Shown here in pieces: positions 26,801 through 38,600 of a stretch of 64,000 nt of DNA (its first letter is position 1; every line of letters starts with the position of its first letter). The translations under genes and the position numbers were made by a program. The notes below the pieces were generated by a model. It was not told the origin of the DNA, searched no databases, and saw only the letters and a list, made by a program, of their open reading frames with translations. The DNA is from Mallotus nudiflorus (taxonomy: Eukaryota > Streptophyta > Magnoliopsida > Malpighiales > Euphorbiaceae), in contig CANTUR010000384.1 in NCBI GenBank assembly GCA_947683625.1, positions 1,424,001 through 1,488,000 of the forward strand, written 5' to 3'.

Positions 26801-27080
26801 TGTGGGATTTATGTATTATATTTGTGTGAGTTATGTATTTCAAATATTTGAACTGGATTTGTATTAAAAGGAATATTTATATATATGAGATGAGGATTTA
26901 AATCCATTAATGTATAGTTACTTATCTTATTTGTGATTTTATTTCCGCTGCAAAATATTTTATTTATATTATTATAAGTATTGCATGTTTTTATTTATTT
27001 TTAGGCTTGCTACAGGTTCTGGATTCAAAAGAATTTCCGTTCCCTAGCGCCGCTCATGGCCCCTGTTTTGGGTCGTGACA
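23860..27080 (+). mobile_element. Solo LTR, 3.2-kb subfamily (LTR7)
   Basis: TGTAATATCCC to GGGTCGTGACA, 3,221 bp, with perfect flanks ACCTT (23855-23859 and 27081-27085) and no internal region. It keeps the donor GTGAGT (~24,630), TTTCTTTGCAG (~25,545), GTGAGTT (~25,801), hairpin pair (~26,282-26,385) and TTTTTCAG (~26,674). It has the cleanest copy of the second hairpin block (25,551-25,627). Confidence 0.95.
25551..25627 (+). other. Conserved LTR hairpin block
   Basis: CTCTACTCTTTGAGTAGAG (25551-25569) is an 8-bp perfect stem with a 3-base loop. Next, CGTTTTAC (25577-25584) pairs with GTAAAACG (25620-25627) and encloses TCTATCGAA/TTCGATAGA (25594-25602, 25605-25613), a 9-bp stem with a 2-base loop. 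The block lies directly after a putative 3' splice site. The first stem is preserved in nearly all LTRs in the window and the others are partly preserved. Confidence 0.75.
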
Positions 27081-27442
27081 ACCTTACTTTGACTTACACT
27101 CATCAAAGCACAACCCTACTCTGGCATACTCTTATCAAAGTACAATCTTACTTTAGCTCAAATATTCATCAAAACACGACCTTACTTTAGCACACTAGAG
27201 TCTTATTAAAGCACAACCTTACTTTGACATTCCCACAACAAAGTACTAATATTTGGCATACTTTCACTCATTAAAGCATACAATCTTATCTTGCCTACTC
27301 ATTAAGGCTACAACCTTATCTTGACTACTCATCAAGGCATACAACCTTTACTTATATTCATCAAAGTATCGATTGCTTTGACTCTCCACACAAACACCTC
27401 TACATTTTGCATTTCCCTCCTTTTAAGCCTTAAGGCTCTTAC
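27081..27442. repeat. Degenerate minisatellite, right half
   Basis: About eight to nine imperfect repeats of a 35-40-bp unit around CATCAAAGCACAACCTTACTTTG. The left half lies at ~23,750-23,859; LTR7 split the array. No coding capacity seen. The last bases, CTTAC, are one target copy of RT-C. Confidence 0.7.
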
Positions 27443-28211
27443 TGTAATATCCTGAGTTTTTAAATATTTTAATACTGCATTGGGATATGCAGTGTTAATA
27501 ATTTTATAAATAATTATGATATTTTTACGAGTTGATATGTATTTAAAACTTATTTTAATTATTGTATATTATTTTAAGTGCTTTACGTAAAATTTTCTCG
27601 AGAATACTATTTTCGGGGAAATTTTCACGTAAATAATTTACTATTAATTATATTAAATAGATTTTTGGACTTGCATGAACTCATATATATTTTTGAAGTA
27701 CTAAATAATGTATATATGTGTATTTATTTATTTAATTAGGGTTTAATTAATTACCCTGATATTTTATTATTTATTAATTAGTTTTATTGTTATTTAATTA
27801 TTTTTATTTAGTATTAAATTTTAAAATATTAAATTATATGTGTGTGGTGTATATTTAATGTGTTTGATTTTATATTATTTTAATATATAGTGTAAAGTAT
27901 ATATATATACATATTATAGTGTTAAAAATCAAAATTTTTGGTAAATTACCATTTCGCCCCCGACTCCTCCTCCTTCTTCCCCGATCACCTCTCATCGCCA
28001 ACCACCGTCTGTCACGCCGTTCTCTTGCCGTTAGTGTGCCTCCCAGCATGCCACCTCCTTCCCCAGCCTTCCTCGTCACCTACTGTAGCTGTTTCCAGCG
28101 TCGGGAAGCCCGTTTTTGGCCAGAAAGTCGAAAGTGGAAGCTAACGTCGATCGACATGATTCTGGCCACCGTTTTTGACACCGTCAATCTCTTTATTCTC
28201 CTTGAGCTCTG

Positions 28212-29134
28212 GTGAGTGTGATTCCAAGCTTTGTTTCACTTAAAATGGTCTAGATTTGCTTAGGTTTCGATTTTGGTAATTTGGCCATTTTAGGGTTCTT
28301 GATTTTTTTTGAACTTATAATTTATTGATTCATGAAAAATTCCTTCAAAAACGTTGTTCCCCTTAGCTTAATCTACATGTGTGAATTTTTGTAGAATTTT
28401 TGGAGATTATTTTGATTTTTGGGTATTTTTGAATATTTTATTATTATTTTCTAATTTTCGAAAATTAATTAATTAAATTATCAAATTGTGTTTTATGATA
28501 AATATAGGTGTTGAAATGAATTATAGAAATTTATTTGGAATTTTTATGAATTTCTATGTATTTATTTTGAATTTAATTAGGTTTATGTAATTTTGGAAAA
28601 TTAGGTTAATTGTGTTTTTAATTGAAATTAATTATTTAATTGAGTTTAATTATTGATATTATTGATAAATATGTTGAGAAAATAAATTTTGTGCAATTAT
28701 CTTATTTTTGGTGAATTTTTGGAGTAATTTTAGTATATTTTTATATATAGGGGTATTTTGGTAATTTTACCCTAAGTTGGCTAAAAATGTAATTAAATTG
28801 GTTTTAATAGTTATTTAAGGTATAAAAATGATTTCTACAAATTATTTAGTATTTTTAACTAATTAAAACTATTTTTCGTAAATTATTTTCAATTATATAT
28901 ATATAATATACGATTTTTCTACTAAAATGAGTTTTTATCGGTTTTTACTGTGTTTAGGGGTTAATTACGTAATTTCTACTTATTAAATGTATTTCTGTGA
29001 TATAAAGGCATTTTTGGTATTTTCATAATTATTCTATAGTTGTGGACCCCGGTCGGTAGACTGTAGTTTGGAGTCCGACCTAGGGGTTGTGGATGTGTTT
29101 CTGTGTTTATTTTTTAAAGTGCATTTCTTTGCAG
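28212..29134 (+). other. Putative LTR intron 1
   Basis: GTGAGTGTG donor after CTCTG, TTTCTTTGCAG acceptor. The donor is kept in LTR3, 7, 8, 10 and 11 but reads TT instead of GT in the 3' LTR of RT-C and in LTR4. Confidence 0.45.
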
Positions 29135-29390
29135 GGCCGGCTCTACTCTTTGAGTAGAGAGATGTCTGTTTTACAAGGGAGGTTATGCCGGATTTTTGGT
29201 AGAATTCTCGTAAAACGTGATGTCTGGTCGAACCCTAATTCCGATTCTGTGTCTAATATTCTAAATCAAGTTTCTAGGGTTTTCTGTTAGGTTTATTATG
29301 ATGTCTGTTATTTATTTTTTGTTTAGTTGCGCCGAGACCGAGACCTAGTAGACTAGGCCCGTCGGACCCATCTCGAGGAGCGCACTAAGT

Positions 29391-30279
29391 GTGAGTTACT
29401 ATTTTATATATATATGCTTTAGGTTGCATTATTTAGAAATATATGTTATTTTGATTAATTATGCATAAACAATTCATTTGGTATTTAAGTTTATCTTTAG
29501 TTTATCTTCAGTATATTTTGGTATATTTTCAAATTATATGCATGTTTTATTAATAAATTATTCTTAAAATGTTTTATGTGTATTCTTGGTATATTGTTAG
29601 TTTATTTTGTAATTATATTGGATTTATTTGACGTATATATACTCGAAATATACCTGGTTTATTTTTGGTATATTTCTAGTATATATATGGTTTATGTTGC
29701 TATTTTATTTAAATTCATGCATCATTTATTTTCATGAATGTATGCTTTATATTTAAAATGAAGGATATCAATAGAACGTGCTACCTAGTGGGCAGCACTA
29801 GGACCGAGTACGTACCGGTACGCTTATAGCATTTAGGCTATATTATTAACCATTTGTGGACATTGATTGGATTTGATTATTTGATGTGTGAGATATGATT
29901 TGGGAGTGTGATTGCTGGAGCTCGGTTGACCAAGTGTCTCGGGGCCAATCACACTGACAATCAGACTGCTGGAGCTCGATCGACTTAGTGTCTCGGGGCC
30001 AGTCTACTGTCCAAATGGAATAAGTGAGCCTGTATGGCTAGAGTGTTGTCTAACACTGCTTTAAGGTTGCGATATTCTAGGGTTCTATTTGATCCTTCAT
30101 AAATAATGATTTTCAATAAATATATATAAAATGATCTTATTGCATCTGTGTGTATTTGCTTGTATATATACATATTATATATACTTTTGACTGTGTGCAT
30201 TGGCATTTAGTATGCATGTATATATATTATAGTAATTCACTCAGTGAGGTCTGACTCCCCTCCGTTGACTATTTTTCAG
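29391..30279 (+). other. Putative LTR intron 2
   Basis: GTGAGTTAC donor and TTGACTATTTTTCAG acceptor. It encloses the tandem hairpin pair. The donor is kept in LTR3, 4, 5, 7, 8, 10 and 11 and altered (GTGACT) in LTR2. Confidence 0.45.
29905..30005 (+). other. Tandem hairpins with a shared 31-nt loop
   Basis: Hairpin 1: AGTGTGATTG (29905-29914) pairs perfectly with CAATCACACT (29946-29955). Hairpin 2: AGACTG (29963-29968) pairs with CAGTCT (30000-30005). Both loops are exactly 31 nt and almost identical: they start CTGGAGCTCG, contain GGTTGACC/GATCGACT and end GTGTCTCGGGGC. Stems differ, loops match. The pair is present in every LTR that covers this part. Confidence 0.8.
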
Positions 30280-30709
30280 GAGAGTCATTGTCTTCAGACC
30301 TCAGTAGCAGGCCTGTACGCCGGATTTCTTTCACCCCGGCTTCTTTATGTAAACTGCTTATTTGAGTCTTGAGTTTTACTTTATGATCTAGACACTGCAG
30401 TAGTTATGGTCATTTCAGAGATTGGTGTATTGTATTTATATGAGATATGTAATTTAAATACTTGAACTGAAACTTGTATTAAAGGATTTATTTATATATG
30501 ATATGAGAATTCGATTTAATTTCGTTTGACGAAATTATTATTTTGACATTTATGATTTTATTCCGCTGTATAATATTTCACTCAATTGTGTCGTTATTAT
30601 TACTGTTGCATATTTTATTTTATTTTTAGGCTTGCTACGGGTTCCGGATTCAAAAGAATTCCCGTTCCCTAGCGCCGGTCATGACCCCTATTTTAGGTCA
30701 TGACAAAGT

Positions 30710-30721
30710 TGGTATCAGAGC
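30710..30721 (+). other. RT-C primer binding site
   Basis: TGGTATCAGAGC, four bases after the LTR end, matching the initiator tRNA-Met 3' end type. Confidence 0.95.
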
Positions 30722-30904
30722 AGAGTTCTATGTCAAGGCTTAGTTATATGAGTCGTGGCCCTAGTTTTCAAGTTGTGTTTTCTTTTGGTAACTACTGTAG
30801 TGAATTAGGTTCGAGTATGTCTTGATAAGTATTCTTTGCTTTAGTTTTCTGCATTATTTTTTCATAGTCTGTTTTGTTTGAATCTTTCCATTTGTCTTTT
30901 CAGA

Positions 30905-32230
30905 ATAAGGAGGCGAGCGCGTGTCGCTCCACCGATCATTGAGGCCGAGGATGATGAGTCTTTTCAGGATGAGGTTTTACCTCCTGAGCAGCCAGTTAGA
31001 CGTAGAGGTAGACCTCGAGGAGCGGCAGGTCATCGTAGGCAGAGAGAGTTACAGGATGAGGAGCCTGTAGAGCCTGAGTTTGATGTTCCTGTACCTCCAG
31101 TTGTTCAGCCTGTTTAGCTTGCCTATCAGCAAGGTATGTCTGACCCTGAGGCAGCTTTATTCTATTCCCGAGTTGGCAGGATTGCGTTCGATGGGACTTC
31201 TGATCTGTTAGACTTCCTGCATACGATTGAGACTCGGACTCGGACTGCTCATACCGAGTACCAGCGAATTATGATCATCGAGCTGTCTGTCGAGGGACCA
31301 GCTCTAGACTGGTTTATTTGGATGATCCAGCCCTATATGATGGCAATGACTTGGGCTCAGTTCAGAGAGCGATTTATGAGGAGATTCTGTCCAAAGCCTC
31401 TCCATATGAGCTATCATCTCCGATTGACCAGTATTTCTCGTGGTGATCGATCAGTAGAGGAGTACACCCGAGAGTTTCTTTGGCTAGGTAAATATGCAGA
31501 GGATCTGATGTGAGATCAGTATTTCACAGTCACTACCTATGTCACTGGATTGGGTTTAGCATTTGCTGGTATGCCTACAGCAGGCCTTACTCTAGAGTTT
31601 GTGATTGAGTTAGCCAAGGAGATTGAGCTGAGGCTAGTTAGGTAGGGAGCGATGCCTGATTTTTACCAGCTGGGAGTTCAGTCAAGTGGATTGCAGGCTA
31701 CTCCGTACTCTAGTTTTCATGTTAGTTCGAGTAGTCAGCAGCGAGGTCTGACTCAGTAGAGTTAGAGGCAGCAGCAACGAGTGCATCAGAGCAATAGACA
31801 TGGCCGTGGAGGTCAGCGTAGGTCGTTCAGATTCGGGTCAGGTGCTTCGAGCAGCAGTAGTGGTCGTAGTTCTGGATCAGCTGCTAGTGTATGCTAGACC
31901 TGCGATAGAGTCCATCAGGGACCATGTTACCTGACACCACTAACATGCTTCAGATGCGGGCAGACAGGACATTTTGCCAAATCGTGTCCTTATTCCGGGT
32001 ATCAGCAGTCGCAGATTCTGTGATTCCCACAGCCGTCGATTGCTAGTGTTGCACCCATGCCATTTTAGTTACCCCTAGCCCAGCATCAGAGTTCCACCCA
32101 GTTTGTTCCACAGCAGAGTCATGGTAGAGGTACTAGAGGAGGTGCTAGAGGTGTTGGCCAGGCTTCTACCAGTCAGCATGGAGGTCGAGGACAGGCCAGA
32201 GTTTTTCATCTCACTCAGCAGGATGCTCAA
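30905..32230 (+). pseudogene. RT-C gag (full length, with stops)
   Basis: The structural polyprotein that would form the virus-like particle. The position of the start codon (compare ATG in RT-A) reads ATA at 30,905. Arg-rich N-terminus (VRRRGRPRGAAGHRRQ), capsid-like core (FDGTSDLLDFL, LDWFIWMIQPYMM, FRERFMRRFCPKPL, SVEEYTREF), a Gln/Ser/Arg-rich linker, then a CCHC zinc knuckle CFRCGQTGHFAKSC (31,946-31,987). Stops occur near 31,115, 31,513, 31,644, 31,759 and 31,897, with more near 32,022 and 32,068. A strong acceptor TTTGTCTTTTCAG precedes it at 30,891-30,903. Confidence 0.92.
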
Positions 32231-35200
32231 GCATCTAATGCAGTCATGGCAGGTATTGTTTCTGTCTGTTACCTGGATGCATGGGTTTTGTTTGATCCGG
32301 GTGCCACGCATTCATTCGTTTCTCCCATTTCTGCTTCCAAGTCTTATTGGCAAGCTTCGAGGATGGCTTTTCCTTTATCTGTTGCCACTCCTCTGAGCGA
32401 TTCCTTGGACATCGATATTGTTCTTTCTGGTTGTCCAGTTCTCGTGGGAGATAAAGAATTACCCGCTGATTTGATCTTGTTGGATGTGATGGAGTTTGAT
32501 GTTATTCTGGGAATGGACTGGTTATCTCAGCACTATGCCGTGGTAGATTGCAGGAATAAAGAGGTGACTTTCAGAATTCCTGATGAAGAAGATTTTAAGT
32601 TTGTGGGTGATAGGAGTTCAGCACCTCAGAATCTTATTTCTGCTATTATGGCTAGGAAGTTATTGAGAAAAGGATGTCAGGGATATTTGGCATTGGTCAG
32701 GGATATTTTAGTGGAGAAGTTGTCACTCACAGATGTCCCTGTTGCTTGTGAGTTTCTTGATGTTTTTCCTGAGAAGTTGCCAGGGTTACCACCTCACAGA
32801 GAGATTGAGTTCTGTATAGATGTGGTTCTAGGTACTACTCCTATATCTATGCCACCCTACAGAATGGCTCCTGCAGAGTTGAAGGAGCAGTTGCAAGAGT
32901 TGTTGGATAAGGGTTTTATCAGACCCAGTGTTTCTCCTTGGGGTGCACCGGTCCTGTTTGTGAAGAAGAAGGATGGTACCCTGAGACTGTGCATTGACTA
33001 CATAGAGCTAAATAAGGTGACGGTGAAGAACAAGTATCCTCTCCCGAGGATAGATGACCTGTTTGATCAGCTACAGGGTGCACAGTTCTTTTCTAAGATT
33101 GACTTGAGGTCGGGTTATCATCAACTGTGGATTAGTGAAGCCGATGTTCCTAAAATGGCATTCTGCACGTGATATGGCCATTATGAGTTTCTGGTGATGT
33201 CTTTTGGTTTGAATAATGCACTAGCAGCTTTTATGGACCTGATGAATAGGGTATTCAGACCATATGTGGATCAGTTTGTGGTAGTCTTCATTGATGATAT
33301 ACTGGTGTATTCAAGGAGTATGAAGGAGCATGTATATCATTTGAGGATTGTACTACAGACACTGAGAGATGATCAGCTTTATGTTAAATTCTCGAAGTGT
33401 GATTTTTGGATGGAGAGTGTTTCTTTTCTTGGACACGTGGTGTCTAAAGAAGGTATCCAGGTTGATCCACAGAAGATTGAGGCAGTGTCTGAGTGGCCTA
33501 GACCGACTTCTGTTATGGAGATTCGGAGTTTTCTGGGTTTAGCCGGGTATTATAGGCAGTTTGTGTATGATTTTTTCAAAATTATAGCCCCTATGACTCG
33601 CTTGACTCAGAAGATTATTAGATTCGAGTGGTCAGAAGCTTGTGAGAATAATTTCCAGTTGTTGAAGGAGAAGTTGACCATAGTGCCAGTGTTAGCTTTG
33701 CCTAATAATATGGATAAGTTCACAGTTTATTGTGATGCCTCTAGAGTTGGCCTTGGTTGTGTGCTGATGCAGAATGGAAGGGTGATAGCCTATGCTTCGA
33801 GGCAGTTAAAGAAGCATGAGTAGAACTATCCTACACATGACCTTGAGATGGCTACAATGATCTTTGATCTGAAGATTTGGAGACATTATTTGTACGGGGT
33901 GACTTGTGAGATATTTACTGATCATAAGAGCCTTAAGTACATTTTCCAGCAGCGAGATCTGAATCTGAGGCAGAGGAGATGGTTGGAATTGTTGAAGGAT
34001 TATGACTGTGAGATTTTATATCATCCGGGCAAGGCTAATGTGGTAGCAGATGCCTTGAGTAGAAAGTCCTCAGGCAGTCTTGCTCATATCAGTGTTGAGA
34101 GGAGACCGTTGATCCAGGAGTTGCATCTGATGGTGGATCAAGGTCTAATGATGAAGATCAGTAGGTCAGGTGGACTGCTAGCTCAATTTAAGGTGCGATC
34201 TGTACTGAGGGATAGGATTAAAGCAGCTCAGAGCCGAGATCCTATTCTAGAAGAGCTTGCAGAGAATGTCAGAGCAGGGAAGTTCACTGATTTCACACTT
34301 GATGCTGACGGTGTGTTGTGGATCAGTGGTAGATTGTGTGTTCCTGATGTGGATGATTTGAGAGAAGAGATCCTAGAGGAAGCACATTCTACAGCCTATA
34401 GCATACATCCGGGTGTCACTAAGATGTATCACAGTATCAGAGACTTATACTGGCGGGATGGACTGAAGAAGGATGTCGCTGATTATGTTGCTAAGTGCCT
34501 GACATGTCAGCAAGTGAAAGCTGAACATCAAAAGCCTTCTGGGAAGCTTCAACCTCTTCCTATTCCCAAGTGGAAGTGGGAAAGGATAGCTATGGATTTT
34601 GTGGTCGATTTACCTCGTTCGAAGGATGGATACGATTCCATCTGGGTGATTGTAGACAGGTTGACGAAGTCTGCACATTTATTGCCTGTGAAAGGCACTT
34701 ATTCTATAGCTAGATTGGCGAAGCTATATGTGAAGCATATCGTGTGCCTTCATGGAGTACTTGTGTCCATTGTATCAGATAGAGGTTCAGTGTTTACTTC
34801 TCATTTTTAGCAGAAGTTACAGGAAGCGATGGGCACTAGGTTGGATTTCAGTACTGCTTTTCATCCTCAAACAGATGGTCAGTTTGAGAGGACGATCCAG
34901 TCATTGGAAGATATATTGAGGATGTATGTCCTGGATTTGGGAGGTAGCTGGGATGATCATTTGCCACTCGTTGAGTTTGCATATAATAATAGCTACCATA
35001 GCAGTATTGGTATGGCACCATATGAGGCATTATATTAAAGGAAGTGTAGATCCCCTTTGAGTTGGGATGAGATTGGTGAGAGAAATTTGACTGGACTTGA
35101 GATGGTTCAGGATGCTGCAGAGAAAGTCACCGTGATTAAGCGCAGATTAGAGACCGCAGTTAGCAGGCAGAAGAATTATGCGGATCCTAGGCGCAGAGAT

Positions 35201-35635
35201 GTGGTGTTTCAGGTTGGAGATTTTATTTTTTTGAAGGTATCTCCGATGAAGGGTGTGATAAGATTTGGTAGGAAGGGTAAGTTAGCACCGAGATATATCG
35301 GACCGTTTGATATTCTGGAGAGAGTTGGTACTATTGCATATCGGTTGGATTTGCCTCCGAGTATATCACAAGTGCATCCGGTGTTTCATATCTCAATGTT
35401 GAGGAAGTATGTCTCAGACCCTTCACACGTGTTGCAGCCAGATAGTATAGAAGTGAGTGAAGATTTGACGTTTGTGGAAGAACCTGTGGCGATCGTAGAT
35501 TATCAAGTTCGACAGTTGCGGTCGAAGCAGATTCTGATGGTCAAGGTTCTGTGGTGTAGCAACAGAGTCGAGGAGCATACGTGGGAGACTGAAGCTGAGA
35601 TGCGAGCTTCTTACCCGTATCTCTTCCCTTCCTGA
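32231..35635 (+). pseudogene. RT-C pol (PR-RT-RNaseH-IN-chromodomain-like, with stops)
   Basis: One reading frame continuous with gag. Aspartic protease has [10 protein letters not shown] (~32,291) and [14 protein letters not shown] has [22 protein letters not shown], and the catalytic FIDDILVYS intact (~33,287-33,312). RNase H has [32 protein letters not shown]. Integrase has a zinc finger with CLTC (~34,497) and a D-D-E core (AMDFVVD, VSDRGS, FERTIQ). The C-terminal VDYQVRQLRSKQI...VKVLW...EEHTWE region (~35,495-35,632) resembles the chromodomain tail of chromoviruses. Frame-breaking stops lie at 33,171, 33,822, 34,808 and 35,036. Confidence 0.94.
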
Positions 35636-35680
35636 TCTTGTGATCATTTTCTTTCTGGAATTCGGGGACGAATTCTTGTA

Positions 35681-35691
35681 AGGGGGGAGAC
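35681..35691 (+). other. RT-C polypurine tract
   Basis: AGGGGGGAGAC just before the 3' LTR start at 35,692. Confidence 0.88.
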
Positions 35692-38600
35692 TGTAATATC
35701 CCGAGTTTTTAAATATTTTAATACTGCATCAGGTTTTGTAAATAATTATGATATTTTTACGAGTTGATATGTATTTAAAACTTATTTTAATTATTGTATA
35801 TTATTTTAAGTGCTTTACGTAAAATTTTCCTGAGAATACTATTTTCGGGAAAATTTTCACGTAAATAATTTACTATTAATTATATTAAATAGATTTTCGG
35901 ACTTGCATGAACTCATATATATTTTTTAAGTACTAAATAACGTATATATGTGTATTTATTTATTTAATTAGGGTTTAATTAATTACCCTAATATTTTATT
36001 ATTTATTAATTAGTTTTATTGTTATTTAATTATTTTTATTTAGTATTAAATTTTAAAATATTAAATTATATGTGTGTGGTGTATAATTAATGTGTGTGAT
36101 TTTATATTATTTTAATATATAGTGTAAAGTATATATATATATATACATATTATAGTGTTAAAAATCAAAATTTTTGACAAATTACCATTTCGCCCCCGAC
36201 TCCTCCTCCTTCTTCACCGATCACCTCTCATCGCCAACCACCGTCTGTCACGCCATTCTCTTGCTATCGGTGTGCCTCCCGACATGCCACCTCCTTCCCC
36301 AGCCTTCCCCGCCGCCTGCTGCAGCTGTTTCCGACGTTGGGAAGCCCGTTTTTGGCCAGAAAGCCGAAAGTGGAAGCTAATGTCGATTGACGTGATTCCG
36401 ACCACCGTTTTTGACACTGCCTATCTCTTTCTTCTCCTTGAGCTCTGTTGAGTGTGATTCCAAGCTTTGTTTCACTTAAAATGGTCTAGATTTGCTTAGG
36501 TTTCGATTTTGGTAATTCAACTATTTTATGGTTCTTGATTTTTTTTGAACTTAGAATTGATTGATTCATGAAAAATTTCTTCACAAATGTTTTTCCTCTT
36601 AGCTTAATCTACATGTGTGAATTTTTGTAGAATTTTTGGAGATTATTTTGATTTTTGGGTATTTTTGAATATTTTATTATTATTTTCTAATTTTCGAAAA
36701 TTAATTAATTAAATTATGAAATTGTGTTTTATGATAAATATAGGTGTTTAAATGAATTATAGAAATTTATTTGGAATTTTTATGAATTTCTATGTATTTA
36801 TTTTGAATTTAATTAGGTTTATGTAATTTTGGAAAATTAGGTTAATTGTGTTTTTAATTGAAATTAATTAGTTAATTGAGTTTAATTATTGATATTATTG
36901 ATAAATATGTTGAGAAAATAAATTTTGTGCAATTATATTATTTTTGGTGAATTTTTGGAGTAATTTTAGTATATTTTTATATATAGGGGTATTTTGGTAA
37001 TTTTACCCTAAGTTGGGTAAAAATGTAATTAAATTGGTTTTAATAGTTATTTAAGGTATAAAAATGATTTCTAAATATTATTTAGTATTTTTAACTAATT
37101 AAAACTATTTTTCGTAAATTATTTTCAATTATATATATATAATATATGATTTTTCTAATAAAATGAGTTTTTATCGATTTTTACTGTGTTTAGGGGTTAA
37201 TTACGTAATTTCTACTTATTAAATGTATTTCTGTGATATAAGGGCATTTTTGGTATTTCCATAATTATTCTGTGATTGTAGACCCCGATCGGTAGACTGT
37301 AGTTTGGAGTCCAATCGAGGGGTTGTGGATGTGTTTCTGTGTTTGTTTTTCAAAGTGCATTTCTTTGCAGGGCCGGCTCTACTCTTTGAGTAGAGAGATG
37401 TCCATTTTACAGGGGAGGTTTTGTCGAATTTTTGGTAGAATTCTCGTAAAACGTGATGTCCGGTTGAACCCTAATTCTGATTCTATGTCTAATATTCTAG
37501 ATCGAGTTTCTAGCATTTTCTGTTAGGTTTATTATGATGTCTATTATTTATTGTTTGTTTAGTTGCGCCGAGATCGAGGCCTAGTGGACCAGGCCCGTCG
37601 GACCCATCTCGAGGAGCGCATTAAGTGTGAGTTACTATTCTATATATATATGCTTTAGGTTGCATGATTTAGAAATGTATGTTATTTTGATTAATTATGC
37701 ATAAACAATTCATTTGGTATTTAAGTTTATCTTTAGTTTATATTCGGTATATTTTGGTATATTTTCAAATTATATGCATGTTTTATTAATAAATTATTCT
37801 TAAAATGTTTTATGTATATTCTTGGTATATTGTTAGTTTATTTTGTAATTATATTGGATTTATTTGATGTATATATACTCGAAATATACCTGGTTTATTT
37901 TTGGTATATTTCTAGTATATATATGGTTTATGTTGCTATTTTATTTAAATTCATGCATCATTGATTTTTATGAATGTATGCTTTATATTTAAAATGAAAG
38001 ATATCAATAGAATGTGCTACCTAGTAGGCAGCACTAGGACCGAGTACGTACCGGTACACTTATAGCATTTAGGCTATATTATTAACCATTTGTGGACATT
38101 GATTGGATTTGATTATTTGATGTGTGAGATATGATTTGGGAGTGTGATTGCTGGAGCTCGGTGACCAAGTGTCTCGGGGCCAATCACACTAACAGTCAGA
38201 CTGTTGGAGCTTGATCAACTTAGTGTCTCGGGGCCAGTCTACTATCCAAATGGAATAAGTGATATAATTGGAATAAGTGAGCCTGTATGGCTAGAGTGTT
38301 GTCTAACACTGCTTTGAGGTTGCGATATTCTAGGGTTCTATTTGATCCTTCATAAATAATGATTTTCAATAAATATATATAAAATGATTTTATTGCATGT
38401 GTGTATTTGCTTATATATATACATATTATATATACTTTTGACTGTGTGCATTGGCATTTAGTATGCATGTATATATATTATAGTAATTCACTCAGTGAGG
38501 TCTGACTCCCCTCCGTTGACTATTTTTCAGGAGAGTCATCGTCTTCAGACCTCAGTAGCAGGCCTATACACTGGATTTCTTCCGCCCCGGCTTCTTTATG

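Larger units (their letters stand above)
27443..30705 (+). repeat. RT-C 5' LTR with putative promoter and split leader
   Basis: A TATA-rich tract lies at 27,899-27,910. Exon-like islands follow: ~27,930-28,211 (pyrimidine/GC-rich, then GTGAGTG donor), 29,135-29,390 (after TTTCTTTGCAG, before GTGAGTT), 30,280 to about 30,348 (after ATTTTTCAG, weak GTAAAC donor) and from 30,630 (after TTTATTTTTAG) into the primer site. The intervening segments are 923, 889 and ~281 nt and strongly AT-rich. Whether transcripts start and splice here is inference. Confidence 0.9.

Noticed and set aside
27938..28215. Proline/serine-rich frames in the first exon-like LTR island
   Set aside because: No shared ATG, frame shifts and stops between LTR copies; the conserved property is pyrimidine/GC richness and splice sites, not protein.
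29905..30005. Tandem hairpins considered as tRNA or miRNA genes
   Set aside because: No cloverleaf or A/B boxes; 31-nt loops with 6-10-bp stems are unlike plant miRNA precursors.
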